Shown: positions 6,531 to 15,442 of the stretch, in pieces
How the letters are laid out: the number at the start of each line of letters is the position of its first letter
How positions within the stretch are numbered: the stretch's first letter is position 1
Notes under the pieces: model-generated
The model's database searches: none
The model's input: the letters and a program-made list of their open reading frames with translations, nothing else
What the model was told of the DNA's origin: nothing
DNA from: Candidatus Rokuibacteriota bacterium
Lineage (GTDB): Bacteria; Methylomirabilota; Methylomirabilia; Rokubacteriales; CSP1-6
Direction of reading: 5' to 3'
Length of the DNA stretch: 64,000 bases
Assembly (NCBI GenBank): GCA_003221695.1
Contig: QHSX01000040.1
Span: forward strand, 62,001-126,000
Made by a program: the position numbers and the translations under genes

Positions 6531-9500
6531 ATGGCCCAGTACGAGATGAACCTCCGCGACTACTGGATGATCATCCGCCGCCGGCGGCTGATCATCGTCG
6601 CCTCGACGGTGCTCGTGGCGTTGTTCAGCTTCTGGTTCGCCAAGCAGCGGGTCCCGGTCTACCAGGCCACCGCCGCGGTGCGGTTCGAGCAGTCGACCCA
6701 GCTCTCGGGCCTGCTCGTGGAGGTGCTCTCGTACTCGAGCGCGGACAACATCGAGACGCAAGTCACCCTCATCAAGAGCTACCCGATCCTTGAGGAGGTT
6801 GCCAAGCGGCTCAACCGGCTGCCGCCGCAGGCCGCGGCGGGCGGGGCGGTCCGCGAGTCGAAGGCGTACTGGGTGGCGCTGGACGCGATCAGCTCGAAGG
6901 TGAAAGTGACGCGCGTCCCGAACACGAGCATCCTCGAGATCACGGGCACCTCCACGAACTCGCGAGAGGCGCGGGACCTCACGAACGCCGTCGCCGAGGT
7001 CTACCGCGACTACAACCGGCAGCAGCGGAACCTGCGCGTGACGGAAGCGCGCAAGTTCATCGAGACTCAGCTCAAGGACGTCGAGGCGCGCGTCAAACGG
7101 GCCGAGTCCGAGGTGTGGGCCTTCCGCGAAGCCAACCGCATCATCTCGCCCGGCGCCGAGTCGACGGTGCTGCTCTCCCTGTTCACCCAGGTGCGGGGCG
7201 ACATCGAGAAGGCCCGGCAGCAGCGCACCGAACTCGAGCTCGTCCAGGCGCGCCTCGCCCGGACCGATCCGAACGCGTCCGAGCGCGTCTTCATCGACAC
7301 GACGAACCCCGCGATGCAGCGCCTCCAGACGATGTACTCGGAGCTCCTCCTCGAGCGAAACAACCTCGCGCTCGAGGTCACGGAGCGACACCCGCGGCTC
7401 CAGGCGCTCGACGACCGCATGCGCGAGATCAGGGTGGAGATGCGGCGCGAGGTGGCGGCGCAGATCGCGGCGCTCCGGACGCGCGAGGAGATCCTGAACC
7501 GCCAGATGGGCGACCTGCTGCAGAAGAACCGGGAGGTTCCCGCCGTTGAGCTGGCGATGCAACGGCTGCAGCGCGAGGCGAAGAACAACGACGACCTCCT
7601 GGCGCTGCTGAAAGCGAAGCACCAGGAGGCCCTGATCAAAGAGTCGGAGAAGATCGAGGAAGTCTCGATCGTCCGCCCGGCGACGGAGCCCGACGTGCCG
7701 GTCGGAGCCGAGACCCTCAGCACCGTCCTGGTCGGCGCGCTCCTCGGCCTCTCGCTCGGCCTGGTCCTCGCGTTCGTGCAGGAGACGCTCGACACCTCGA
7801 TCGGCACCATCGAGGACGTCGAAGCCTACCTCGAGGTCCCGGTGCTCGGCGTGGTGCCGCACATTGACGCGCACGAGACGGTCCAGCGCCTCCTCGAGCG
7901 CCGCCCCGCGCTCGCCCAGGTGGATCCCGAGGCGCTCCTGAGCCACGCGCTCCTGATCGTGCACTTCGATCCGAAGTCGCCGGTCGCGGAAGCCTACCGG
8001 ACGCTCCGCACGAACATCCAGTTCGCCCGGATGGAGCGCGCGGGGAAGGTCCTGGTCGTCACCAGCCCGACCCTGCAGGAGGGCAAGACGACGACCATCG
8101 TCAACCTCGCCCTCACCCTTGCGCAGAGCGGGCAGCGCACGCTGCTCGTCGGCGGGAACCTGCGTCGGCCGTCCATCCACCGCTTCTTCGGCATCGAGCG
8201 TGAGCCCGGTCTCTCCGACATCCTGGTAGGGAGCACGGCGTGGCGCGACTGCGTCCGCACCGTCGCGGACGTCCTCATGGGGCGCTTCGAGATGGAAGAC
8301 ATCATGGCCGCGCCGGGCCTCGACAACCTCCACATCATCGAGGCGGGGCCCATCCCGGCCAACCCCTCCGAGCTCCTGTCGACGCCCGCGATGACCGCCT
8401 TTCTCCGCGCCGTGCGCGATGAGTACGACATCGTCCTCATCGACACACCACCCGTCCTACCGGTCACCGACTCGGCGATCGTCGCGGCGCAGGCCGACGG
8501 CGTGATCCTGGTCTACCAGGCGGGGAAGGTCGGACGCCTCGTGCTCAAGCGTGCCAAGGTCCATATCGAGAACGTTGGTGGCAAGGTCTGGGGCGTGGTC
8601 CTCAACGACGTCAAGGCGGAGATCGCCGGGTACGCGTACACGCACTACTACACGCACTACTACGGCGAGGAGACCGTCATCGACACTCACAAGGAGCGGC
8701 TCAATCGCGCGGCCGCGTTCTTCCGGCGGCTCCTGGGTCGCGACGCGCCCGGAGAGCCGCGTGGCGGGGCCGTGGCGGGAACCGGCGCATCCGTGGGCGC
8801 CCCGTCCCCCGCCGTCCAGCCGGTCCCGATGCCGCAGGCGACGAGCAAGCGCCGCGCCCTGCTCATCGCCCTGATCGCGGTTCTCGCGGGCGTGATCCTC
8901 GCGGGTGTGGTCGGCTGGCGAGTCGGGTTGCTCCGTGGCCAGCCCCCGCCCAAGGCGCTCCTCCGGGAAAAGCTCGACGCGTCGCCGGTCACGCCGCCCG
9001 CTGCGGCGCTGCCGGTTTCACCGGCGCCCGCGCCCATGCCGGCGCCCGCCCGCGAGCCCGCGCCGTCCCCGGAGGCCGCGGCACCGCCGCCTCCCGCGGT
9101 GAGCCCGGCGGACACGACGAGCGCCCCGGAGAGCTCGCCCGACAAGGCCGGCGCGGAACCGAGCGGCGCCCGCGTGCCGGAGCGCGCGCCCGAGCCCGTC
9201 ACGCCCGCGGCACGCCCGTCCGCCGTCGCCGCGCGTGAGGCGGCGCCGACGGCGACCGGGACGCGCTTCGCCGTCGAGCTCGGTCCCTTCGTCATGCCGG
9301 CGGAGGCGGAGCGGGTCGAGCGTCAGCTGAACCAGGCGGGGTACCAGACGACGCGCCTCCGCCAGCAGACCGACGCCGCGGTCTACGCCGTTCTCGTCGA
9401 GAGGATACCGACGGCGCGTGAGGCGCAGACGCTCGTTGCGAACCTCCGCGACGATGGGTTCGACAACGTGGCGGTGCTCGGCGAGACCGAGCCGCTGACG

Positions 9501-9716
9501 GTCCGGGTCGGCACACCGCTGCCGCTCCGCGGGGCGGTGCAGGTGGCCGAGAGGCTCCGCGCCGCCGGTCATCAAGTGCGGGTGTCGGCCCAGCCGGGCG
9601 AGGCCGTGACGTTCGTGATCCGCCACGGCAACTTCACCACGGCGGAGGTGGCGGAGGCCAAAAGCCAGGAACTCCTCCGCCTGGGTCTGAGCGGTCAAGT
9701 TGTCCGCGTCCGGTAG
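6531..9716 (+). CDS. Wzz / bacterial tyrosine-kinase fusion with C-terminal SPOR-like region
   Basis: 1061 aa inner-membrane polysaccharide co-polymerase. TM1 is at 20-36, with a periplasmic Wzz domain and long coiled coil at 165-380 and TM2 at 396-416. A cytoplasmic CpsD/Wzc-type kinase domain (about 480-700) has Walker A EGKTTT (517-522) and Walker B VLIDTPP (Asp638). The Walker A' site, normally LLIDADLR, reads LLVGGNLR (538-545) and lacks the acidic residues. A tyrosine cluster YAYTHYYTHYYGE (701-713) would be the autophosphorylation site. Unusually, a third TM (774-797) follows, then a Pro/Ala linker and two SPOR-like repeats (912-981 and about 993-1061) that would sit in the periplasm and could bind denuded peptidoglycan. 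Controls chain length and export with the Wza-like protein. Confidence 0.9.
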   Translation: MAQYEMNLRDYWMIIRRRRLIIVASTVLVALFSFWFAKQRVPVYQATAAVRFEQSTQLSGLLVEVLSYSSADNIETQVTLIKSYPILEEVAKRLNRLPPQAAAGGAVRESKAYWVALDAISSKVKVTRVPNTSILEITGTSTNSREARDLTNAVAEVYRDYNRQQRNLRVTEARKFIETQLKDVEARVKRAESEVWAFREANRIISPGAESTVLLSLFTQVRGDIEKARQQRTELELVQARLARTDPNASERVFIDTTNPAMQRLQTMYSELLLERNNLALEVTERHPRLQALDDRMREIRVEMRREVAAQIAALRTREEILNRQMGDLLQKNREVPAVELAMQRLQREAKNNDDLLALLKAKHQEALIKESEKIEEVSIVRPATEPDVPVGAETLSTVLVGALLGLSLGLVLAFVQETLDTSIGTIEDVEAYLEVPVLGVVPHIDAHETVQRLLERRPALAQVDPEALLSHALLIVHFDPKSPVAEAYRTLRTNIQFARMERAGKVLVVTSPTLQEGKTTTIVNLALTLAQSGQRTLLVGGNLRRPSIHRFFGIEREPGLSDILVGSTAWRDCVRTVADVLMGRFEMEDIMAAPGLDNLHIIEAGPIPANPSELLSTPAMTAFLRAVRDEYDIVLIDTPPVLPVTDSAIVAAQADGVILVYQAGKVGRLVLKRAKVHIENVGGKVWGVVLNDVKAEIAGYAYTHYYTHYYGEETVIDTHKERLNRAAAFFRRLLGRDAPGEPRGGAVAGTGASVGAPSPAVQPVPMPQATSKRRALLIALIAVLAGVILAGVVGWRVGLLRGQPPPKALLREKLDASPVTPPAAALPVSPAPAPMPAPAREPAPSPEAAAPPPPAVSPADTTSAPESSPDKAGAEPSGARVPERAPEPVTPAARPSAVAAREAAPTATGTRFAVELGPFVMPAEAERVERQLNQAGYQTTRLRQQTDAAVYAVLVERIPTAREAQTLVANLRDDGFDNVAVLGETEPLTVRVGTPLPLRGAVQVAERLRAAGHQVRVSAQPGEAVTFVIRHGNFTTAEVAEAKSQELLRLGLSGQVVRVR

Positions 9717-9717
9717 G

Positions 9718-10302
9718 GTGCCCCAGGGCGAGCGATCCTCGCTGGGTGGCCAAGGCCTGACGGCGCGGGCGCGACGGGTGCGTCTGCTCGTCATGGACGT
9801 CGACGGTGTCCTGACCGACGGTCGGTTGGGCCTGTCCGAACGCGGTGACGAGGTGAAGTTCTTCAACGCACACGACGGGGTGGCCGTCGCCCTCGCCCGG
9901 CGCGCGGGGCTCAAGACGGCCTTCGTCACCGGCGAAACCAGCACGGTCGCCAAGGCCCGCGGTGACAAGCTCGGCGTGGACAAGGTGGTGCTCGGCGCGC
10001 GCCGCAAGGGCGACGTGGTGGAGTCCCTGCTCACCGAGCTCGGCCTGCCGGCCGAGGCGGCCGCCTACGTGGGTGACGACCTGCTCGACATTCCGGCCCT
10101 GGAGCGTGTCGGCCTCGCGATCGCCGTCGCCGACGCGGTCCCAGAGGTCCGGGCGGCCGCCCACATGGTCACCCGCGCCGCAGGTGGCGGGGCCGCAGTC
10201 CGCGAAGCGGTCGAGCGTATCCTCAAGGCACAGGGCGTGTGGCGCGCGACCGTCCACGCGTACATCCGCGAGCACGGGGGCTCGCCGGAGCGCTGGCGGT
10301 AG
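9718..10302 (+). CDS. kdsC: 3-deoxy-D-manno-octulosonate 8-phosphate phosphatase (KdsC), HAD superfamily
   Basis: 194 aa cytoplasmic HAD phosphatase that removes phosphate from Kdo-8-P in Kdo biosynthesis. HAD motif I is DVDGVLTDG with nucleophile Asp27 and Asp29, motif II VTGETS, and motif III/IV GDDLLDIPAL. The small-cap architecture and length are those of KdsC. GTG 9718, 1 bp after the preceding stop, is taken as start; TTG 9700 in the same frame, overlapping the kinase gene, is the alternative. kdsA, kdsB and kdsD are not nearby. Kdo here may serve the LPS core or a Kdo linker at the reducing end of the exported polysaccharide. The related YrbI-type nonulosonate phosphatases cannot be excluded. 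Confidence 0.85.
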   Translation: MPQGERSSLGGQGLTARARRVRLLVMDVDGVLTDGRLGLSERGDEVKFFNAHDGVAVALARRAGLKTAFVTGETSTVAKARGDKLGVDKVVLGARRKGDVVESLLTELGLPAEAAAYVGDDLLDIPALERVGLAIAVADAVPEVRAAAHMVTRAAGGGAAVREAVERILKAQGVWRATVHAYIREHGGSPERWR

Positions 10303-10323
10303 GCCCGGACCGAAGACGGCGCC

Positions 10324-11709
10324 ATGCTCGAGTCCAGCTTTCCGCAAATCGGCTTCGCGCTCGTCCTCGGCTTCGCCGTCTTCATCATCGTCTTCATCAG
10401 GACCGAGGCGGCGATCGCCCTCGTCCTGCTGTCCATGATGCTCTCCCCCGAGTTCTCGCTGGGCGGGTCCGGCCAGCTCGCCGAAAAGCGCGAGGTGGTC
10501 ATCCGCAGCGAAGACCTCCTGCTGATGCTCATCGCCTTCAGCTGGCTGGCGAAGACCGCGGTGAACAAGGAGCTTGGGCTGATTTTGCGCACGGCCCTCA
10601 ACCGGCCGATCCTCGCGTATGTCGTGACCACCTCTCTCGCGACGCTCATCGGGTTCGCCACCGGCACGGTCCGGACGGCGGCGGGGTTCTTTTACGTGCT
10701 CAAGTACGTCGAATACTTCTTTGTCTTCTTCATGGTGGTCAACAACGTACGCGATCGCGAGCAGGCCTGGCGGCTGGTGACGGTCGCCTTCGTGACCGTC
10801 GCGGTCGTGAGCCTCGTCGGGATCGCACAGATCCCCTCGGGCGAGCGGGTGTCCGCCCCCTTCGAGGGCGAGACGGGAGAGCCGAACACCCTCGGCGGGT
10901 ATCTCCTTCTCATGATGGGTCTCGCTGCGGGCGTCGCGTTCGAAACGACGCGCATCCGCACCCGTGCGCTGTGCCTCGGGCTCGCCGTGCTCATGCTGGT
11001 GCCGTTCGTGTTCACCCTGTCCCGGTCGTCCTATCTCGGCTTGATCCCGGTGGTCGCCACGCTCTTCCTCCTCTCGCGCCGCCGGAAGATACTGCTCCCC
11101 CTGCTGATCCTGGTGGTGGTGACCTCGCCCCTGCTCGTCGTGTTCGCCCCGGCGGTCGTGCAGAAGCGTGTCGCCGAGACCTTCCGCCCCCAGGCGAACC
11201 AGCCGCGCGTGAGCGTCGGTCGAGTGGGATTCGATCCGTCCACATCCGAGCGGCTGATCGGATACCGGGGCGCGGCGGAGAAGTGGCTGGAGCGGCCGAT
11301 CCTGGGTCACGGCGTGACGGGAGGATTCTACCTGGACGCCCAGTACCCCCGGACGCTCATGGAGACGGGCATCCTCGGGTTCGCGGCGTTCGGCTGGCTG
11401 GTCTGGTCGATCCTCAAGCGAAGCCTGCTGGCCTTCGAGAGGGCCGCCCACGCCGAGGACCGGGGCCTCGCCCGGGGGTTCATCGCCGGGACGGTGGGGC
11501 TCATGTTCCATGCGCTGGGCTCGAATACCTTCATCATCGTCCGGATCATGGAGCCCTTCTGGTTTTTCGTTGGCATCATGATGCTCCTGACGAGCTTCGA
11601 GGGCGCGACACGCGCGCCTGAGGCGGCGCGGGGCCGCCGGGTCGAACTCCTCGCGGGGCCGGCGCCCCGCCTGGCGGGCTCTCCACCATGGCAGCGCAGG
11701 GCGCTGTAG
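10324..11709 (+). CDS. O-antigen ligase / Wzy-like polymerase family membrane protein
   Basis: 461 aa polytopic inner-membrane protein with roughly ten hydrophobic helices, beginning FALVLGFAVFIIVFI. The long periplasmic loop (about residues 275-345) contains the HG region (PILGHGVTGGFYLD) typical of the Wzy_C/O-antigen ligase family. Earlier, EPNTLGGYLLLMM is another family hallmark. Such proteins polymerise undecaprenyl-linked repeat units (Wzy) or ligate polymer to lipid A core (WaaL); sequence alone does not separate these. Next to an ABC exporter, ligation would be logical; next to a Wzz-kinase, polymerisation would be. The 3' end overlaps the permease gene by 22 bp. Confidence 0.85.
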   Translation: MLESSFPQIGFALVLGFAVFIIVFIRTEAAIALVLLSMMLSPEFSLGGSGQLAEKREVVIRSEDLLLMLIAFSWLAKTAVNKELGLILRTALNRPILAYVVTTSLATLIGFATGTVRTAAGFFYVLKYVEYFFVFFMVVNNVRDREQAWRLVTVAFVTVAVVSLVGIAQIPSGERVSAPFEGETGEPNTLGGYLLLMMGLAAGVAFETTRIRTRALCLGLAVLMLVPFVFTLSRSSYLGLIPVVATLFLLSRRRKILLPLLILVVVTSPLLVVFAPAVVQKRVAETFRPQANQPRVSVGRVGFDPSTSERLIGYRGAAEKWLERPILGHGVTGGFYLDAQYPRTLMETGILGFAAFGWLVWSILKRSLLAFERAAHAEDRGLARGFIAGTVGLMFHALGSNTFIIVRIMEPFWFFVGIMMLLTSFEGATRAPEAARGRRVELLAGPAPRLAGSPPWQRRAL

Positions 11710-12548
11710 GAGGCGGGGCGCACCTGCCCGAGCTCGTCATCGAGGGCACGCGGAGCCCGACGACGCGCGCGGCCCTCGCCGAGTTGTGGCTCCATCGCGG
11801 CCTGGTCCTCGCGTTCGCGATCCGCGACGTCAAGGTCAAGTACAAGCAGGCGATCCTGGGCGTCGCGTGGGCTGTCGTTCAGCCCCTCGGGCTGCTCGTG
11901 TTGTTCACGCTCCTGGTCGCGCGCGCCGTGACGATCCGGGAGACGGACGTGCCCTACCCCGCGTTTGCCCTCTCCGCGCTGATCCCGTGGCTCTTCCTGC
12001 AAAACGCCGTGGTCGCGGGCACCGGCGCGTTGTTGGCGGACAGCGCGCTCGTCAGGAAGATCTACTTCCCGCGCGAGGCGCCAATCCTCGGCGCGGTGAT
12101 GGCGACGGCCATCGAGTTCTGGATCGGCGTCGGGCTCTACCTCGCGCTCGCGCCGTTCGTCGGGGCCCGTCTGGGGCCGACGGCCATTCTCGTCGTGCCG
12201 CTCTTCGTCCTGTGTGCGCTTCTCGCCGCCGGCGTGAGCGTCGCGCTGGGCGCGCTCAACGTGTACTACCGTGACGTACGCTACGTATTGCCCTTCGCCG
12301 TCCAACTGTGGATGTTCGCGAGCCCCGTGGTCTATCCCCTGTCCACCGTTCCGCCCAGGTGGCAGGTGCTGTACGTGACGCTCAACCCTGCCGCCGGCCT
12401 GCTCGACGCTTTTGGGCGCTCGCTCGCCTCCGGCATGCCGCCCGAGCCGATGCTGCTCGGGTTGAGCACCGTGACGACCGTCGCCGTCGGCTGGATCGGT
12501 TATCGGCTCTTCAAGTGGCTGGAGCCGGCCTTTGCGGACGTGATCTGA
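11688..12548 (+). CDS. wzm: ABC-2 type polysaccharide exporter, permease subunit (Wzm-like)
   Basis: 286 aa with six predicted membrane helices and the ABC2_membrane fold. The N-terminal amphipathic segment AIRDVKVKYKQAILGVAWAV is the usual start of polysaccharide/polyol-phosphate exporters. VYYRDVRYVLPFAVQLWMF and FASPVVYPL, late in the protein, are also characteristic. It pairs with the Wzt-like ATPase 4 bp downstream to move lipid-linked polysaccharide from the cytoplasmic to the periplasmic leaflet. The N-terminus (about 20 residues) overlaps the 3' end of the upstream ligase gene, suggesting coupled translation. Confidence 0.93.
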   Translation: MAAQGAVGGGAHLPELVIEGTRSPTTRAALAELWLHRGLVLAFAIRDVKVKYKQAILGVAWAVVQPLGLLVLFTLLVARAVTIRETDVPYPAFALSALIPWLFLQNAVVAGTGALLADSALVRKIYFPREAPILGAVMATAIEFWIGVGLYLALAPFVGARLGPTAILVVPLFVLCALLAAGVSVALGALNVYYRDVRYVLPFAVQLWMFASPVVYPLSTVPPRWQVLYVTLNPAAGLLDAFGRSLASGMPPEPMLLGLSTVTTVAVGWIGYRLFKWLEPAFADVI

Positions 12549-12552
12549 GCGC

Positions 12553-13800
12553 ATGTCTATCGCCGTCCGATTCGAGGAAGTCTCCAAGGAGTATCGCCCG
12601 AGCCGGGCGCGCTATGCCTCGGTCCGCACCGAGCTCTCGGCGCTCCTGCGCTGGCTCGTGCGCCGCCGACGCCCGAGCGGCGGCCCCCTCGAGCGCCGGC
12701 GGGCGCTCGACCGCCTGTCCTTCGAGGTGCAGGCCGGGGAGGCGTTCGCGATCATCGGCCCGAATGGCGCTGGGAAGACCACAGCGCTCAAGCTCATGGC
12801 GAGGATCTCGCTCCCGAGCGCCGGCCGGATCCGGCTCTGTGGCCGGGTCGGCGCCCTGATCGAAGTCGGCGCCGGCATCCACCCGGAGCTGACCGGGCGC
12901 GAGAACATCTGGCTCTACGGGCGCTTCGTCGGCATGACGCGAGCCGCCCTCGCCCAGCGATTCGACGAAATTGTCGACTTCTGCGAGCTTGCCTACGTGC
13001 TCGACGAGCCCGTCAAGACGTACTCGACCGGCATGCAGCTCCGGCTCGGCTTCGCGGTCGCCAGTCACGTGGACCCTGACATCCTCGTGGTCGACGAGGC
13101 CCTGGCCGTGGGCGACGCCGCGTTCCAGGCGAAGTGCAGCGAGCGGATGGCGCACCTGCTCCGGCTGGGTCGCACGCTGGTTCTCGTCTCCCACAACCTC
13201 TCCGCGGTGGAGGCGCTGTGCGCGCGAGGCCTCCTGCTGATCGAGGGACGCGCCCGGTCACTCGGGCCCGTCCACCAGGTCGTCCGTGACTACATCGACT
13301 GGGTCGATGCGCAGCACCACTCGGCCGCTCGGCCGGCGGGCGCCCTGCTCCGGGGCGGCGGGCTCGTCCTGACCCGGCTCACGGCCCACGCGCTCGACGG
13401 TGACGAGCGGTACGTTTTCCGACCGGGCGAGGGGATCGAGGTGCGGCTCACCGTTCAGGCCGAGACGGCGATCCGGAGCCCGTGGTTCTCCCTCGGCGTC
13501 AGCGACGGACGGCCTGGGGCGCTCATCATGTGCTCGATGCTCGAGCGCGCGGAGGCCTTCGACCTCGCCCCCGGGGAGCACCAGCTCCTGTGTCGCCTGC
13601 CGGCGCTGCCGCTCGCGCCGCGCGCGTACGAGCTCTGGCTCTCGGTGCGCGACGCGTCCGGCGCCGTCGACATCCTCGACTGGTCCTGTGTCGGATCGAT
13701 CCGCATCGTCGACCCGTCGCCGCCCAGCGGTCCCGGAGCCCTGTCGGCGCCCTGGATGTATGGGCCCGTGCGCGTACCCTTCGAGTGGTCCAAGGGATGA
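12553..13800 (+). CDS. wzt: polysaccharide ABC transporter ATP-binding subunit with Wzt C-terminal domain
   Basis: 415 aa. The nucleotide-binding domain has Walker A GPNGAGKTT (69-77), signature YSTGMQLRL (157-165), Walker B ILVVDEALA (177-185) and an H-loop SHN near 213. About residues 265-405 form a beta-rich C-terminal domain of Wzt_C type, which in O9a-like systems recognises the modified non-reducing end of the O-polysaccharide before export. Its presence suggests chain termination by a cap such as methyl; methyltransferase genes follow directly. The TGA stop overlaps the next ATG. Confidence 0.95.
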   Translation: MSIAVRFEEVSKEYRPSRARYASVRTELSALLRWLVRRRRPSGGPLERRRALDRLSFEVQAGEAFAIIGPNGAGKTTALKLMARISLPSAGRIRLCGRVGALIEVGAGIHPELTGRENIWLYGRFVGMTRAALAQRFDEIVDFCELAYVLDEPVKTYSTGMQLRLGFAVASHVDPDILVVDEALAVGDAAFQAKCSERMAHLLRLGRTLVLVSHNLSAVEALCARGLLLIEGRARSLGPVHQVVRDYIDWVDAQHHSAARPAGALLRGGGLVLTRLTAHALDGDERYVFRPGEGIEVRLTVQAETAIRSPWFSLGVSDGRPGALIMCSMLERAEAFDLAPGEHQLLCRLPALPLAPRAYELWLSVRDASGAVDILDWSCVGSIRIVDPSPPSGPGALSAPWMYGPVRVPFEWSKG

Positions 13801-14525
13801 GCGACGAGCCGCGCAGCGCCGTCGACCGGCGCGCCGTGTTCGGGGAGACGCCGGAGGGCATCGAGCGGATCGCTCCGGGCTTCTTCCCGCCGCACATCGA
13901 GCGGGAGCATCTGGCTCGGTATCGCTGGGCCGCCCGATGGGTGGGCGGAATGTCGGTCCTCGACGTGGCCTGCGGGACTGGCTACGGCAGCGCCCTCGTC
14001 CTGCGCGCGGGCGCGCGCCGCGTGGTGGCCGTCGACCACAGCGTTCCCGCGCTCACCTTCGGCCGCGGACGCTACCCGGGGGTGCGTTATCTCCTCGCGG
14101 ATGCCGGGGCGCTACCGCTCCGGGCGGGCAGCGCCGACGTCGTCATCTCGCTCGAGACGCTCGAGCATCTCGTCGACGCCCTCCCGTTTCTGCGCGCGCT
14201 CCGCGGGATCGTGCGGGAGGACGGCGTGCTGCTCGTGTCCACGCCTAACGCCGCCCAGACCGACGGCTCGAACCCGTATCACGTTCACGAGATGGCGCGG
14301 CCCGAGCTCCTCGAGCTCCTCGCGGCCGCGGGCTTCAGGGCGGCCCGCGTCTGGGGGCAGTTCTGGCGGTTGCCGTCGCGACGGGGACTGTGGCGGCTCC
14401 GGGGCATGGGCCGTCTCGCTCACGAGATCGCGCGGCGGCCCGAGGTGGTCCGCCTGCCACGCGCGCTCGGTCTGGCTCCGCTCTATTGGTGTGTCCTGGC
14501 GCGGCCCGCCGGTTCGCCGCCGTGA
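13797..14525 (+). CDS. class I SAM-dependent methyltransferase
   Basis: 242 aa soluble protein with Rossmann motif I VLDVACGTGYGS (about 54-65), an acidic motif II (VVAVDHS), and motif IV/post-IV VVISLETLEHLVD, typical of Methyltransf_11/UbiE-like enzymes. Starts in a 4-bp ATGA overlap with wzt, so it is a good candidate for making the terminal methyl cap read by the Wzt C-terminal domain. The substrate is not visible in the sequence. It may instead methylate a sugar inside the repeat. Confidence 0.88.
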   Translation: MSDEPRSAVDRRAVFGETPEGIERIAPGFFPPHIEREHLARYRWAARWVGGMSVLDVACGTGYGSALVLRAGARRVVAVDHSVPALTFGRGRYPGVRYLLADAGALPLRAGSADVVISLETLEHLVDALPFLRALRGIVREDGVLLVSTPNAAQTDGSNPYHVHEMARPELLELLAAAGFRAARVWGQFWRLPSRRGLWRLRGMGRLAHEIARRPEVVRLPRALGLAPLYWCVLARPAGSPP

Positions 14526-15442
14526 CGACGCCCTTGCCGTTTGTGTCCGTCGTCGTTCCCACCTGGAATCGCGCGGCGCTCTTGGGTCACTGTCTGGCGA
14601 CGCTCGTCGCCCAGGACTACCCGCGCGACCGGTTCGAGATCGTCGTTGTCGACGACGGCTCGACCGACGGCACGGCCGAGGTCGCCGAGAGCCTCCCGAC
14701 GGAGCCTCCACCCGTGCTGCGGTACGTCCGCCAGCCGCATCGGGGCGTGAACGCGGGGCGGAATACTGGGATCGAGGCGGCGCGGGGGGATCCGATTTGC
14801 TTCGTGGATGACGAGTCAGACGTTCCGCGCGGTTGGTTGACCGCGATCGTGGACGGCGTGCGCCGGCGCGCCGACGCCGGCTGCTTGGGAGGGCCGATCC
14901 GCCTCCGCTTCGAGAGCACGCCGCCGCGGATCTGCGTGATGGAGTCGTGGGCCCGGGAGGGCGAGCTGGACTGGGGCCCGGAGGAGCGCGTCGTCCCCCA
15001 TATCAACGGCGGCAACATGGCGGTGCGCCGTTGGGCGCTCGGTCGTGTCGGGCGGTTCCACGACGCGCTGTCGTGCCCGGGTGACGAGACCGAGTGGCAG
15101 CGGCGCCTCCAGCAGATCGGGATCCCCATCGTCTACCTCCCGGCGGCGTGGCTCGAGCACCGGCGGCCCGCCGAAGTGCTCAAGCCCCTGAACCTGCTCA
15201 GGCGACGCTTCCGCCAGGGCCGCGCGACCGTCACGTACACGCGGCTGATCGGTGAACCCCTGCCGGGTCTCGGATACCTCGCGGACATCCCGTTCTACAT
15301 CGTGCATGCGCTCCGCTACCGCTGCTTCGGCGCGCTGCTCTCCGTCGCATGGAAGCTCGGGCGCATCACCGGCAGGCTGCGGCCGGAGGGGGGCTTGCCC
15401 ATCGAGCCGAAGACGCCTGGTGGCGGAGCGACGCGTGGGTGA
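14522..15442 (+). CDS. glycosyltransferase family 2
   Basis: 306 aa, GTG start in a GTGA overlap with the methyltransferase stop. GT-A fold motifs: SVVVPTWNRAALL near the N-terminus, IVVVDDGSTDGT (about 41-52), NAGRNTGIEAARGD, and the metal-binding DxD equivalent FVDDES (about 96). Downstream, HINGGNMAVRR and GDETEWQRRL match the acceptor-side region. The C-terminal 80 residues are amphipathic or hydrophobic (LADIPFYIVHALRYRC) and may associate with the membrane. It probably transfers an NDP-sugar to a lipid-linked oligosaccharide. Confidence 0.9.
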   Translation: MTTPLPFVSVVVPTWNRAALLGHCLATLVAQDYPRDRFEIVVVDDGSTDGTAEVAESLPTEPPPVLRYVRQPHRGVNAGRNTGIEAARGDPICFVDDESDVPRGWLTAIVDGVRRRADAGCLGGPIRLRFESTPPRICVMESWAREGELDWGPEERVVPHINGGNMAVRRWALGRVGRFHDALSCPGDETEWQRRLQQIGIPIVYLPAAWLEHRRPAEVLKPLNLLRRRFRQGRATVTYTRLIGEPLPGLGYLADIPFYIVHALRYRCFGALLSVAWKLGRITGRLRPEGGLPIEPKTPGGGATRG

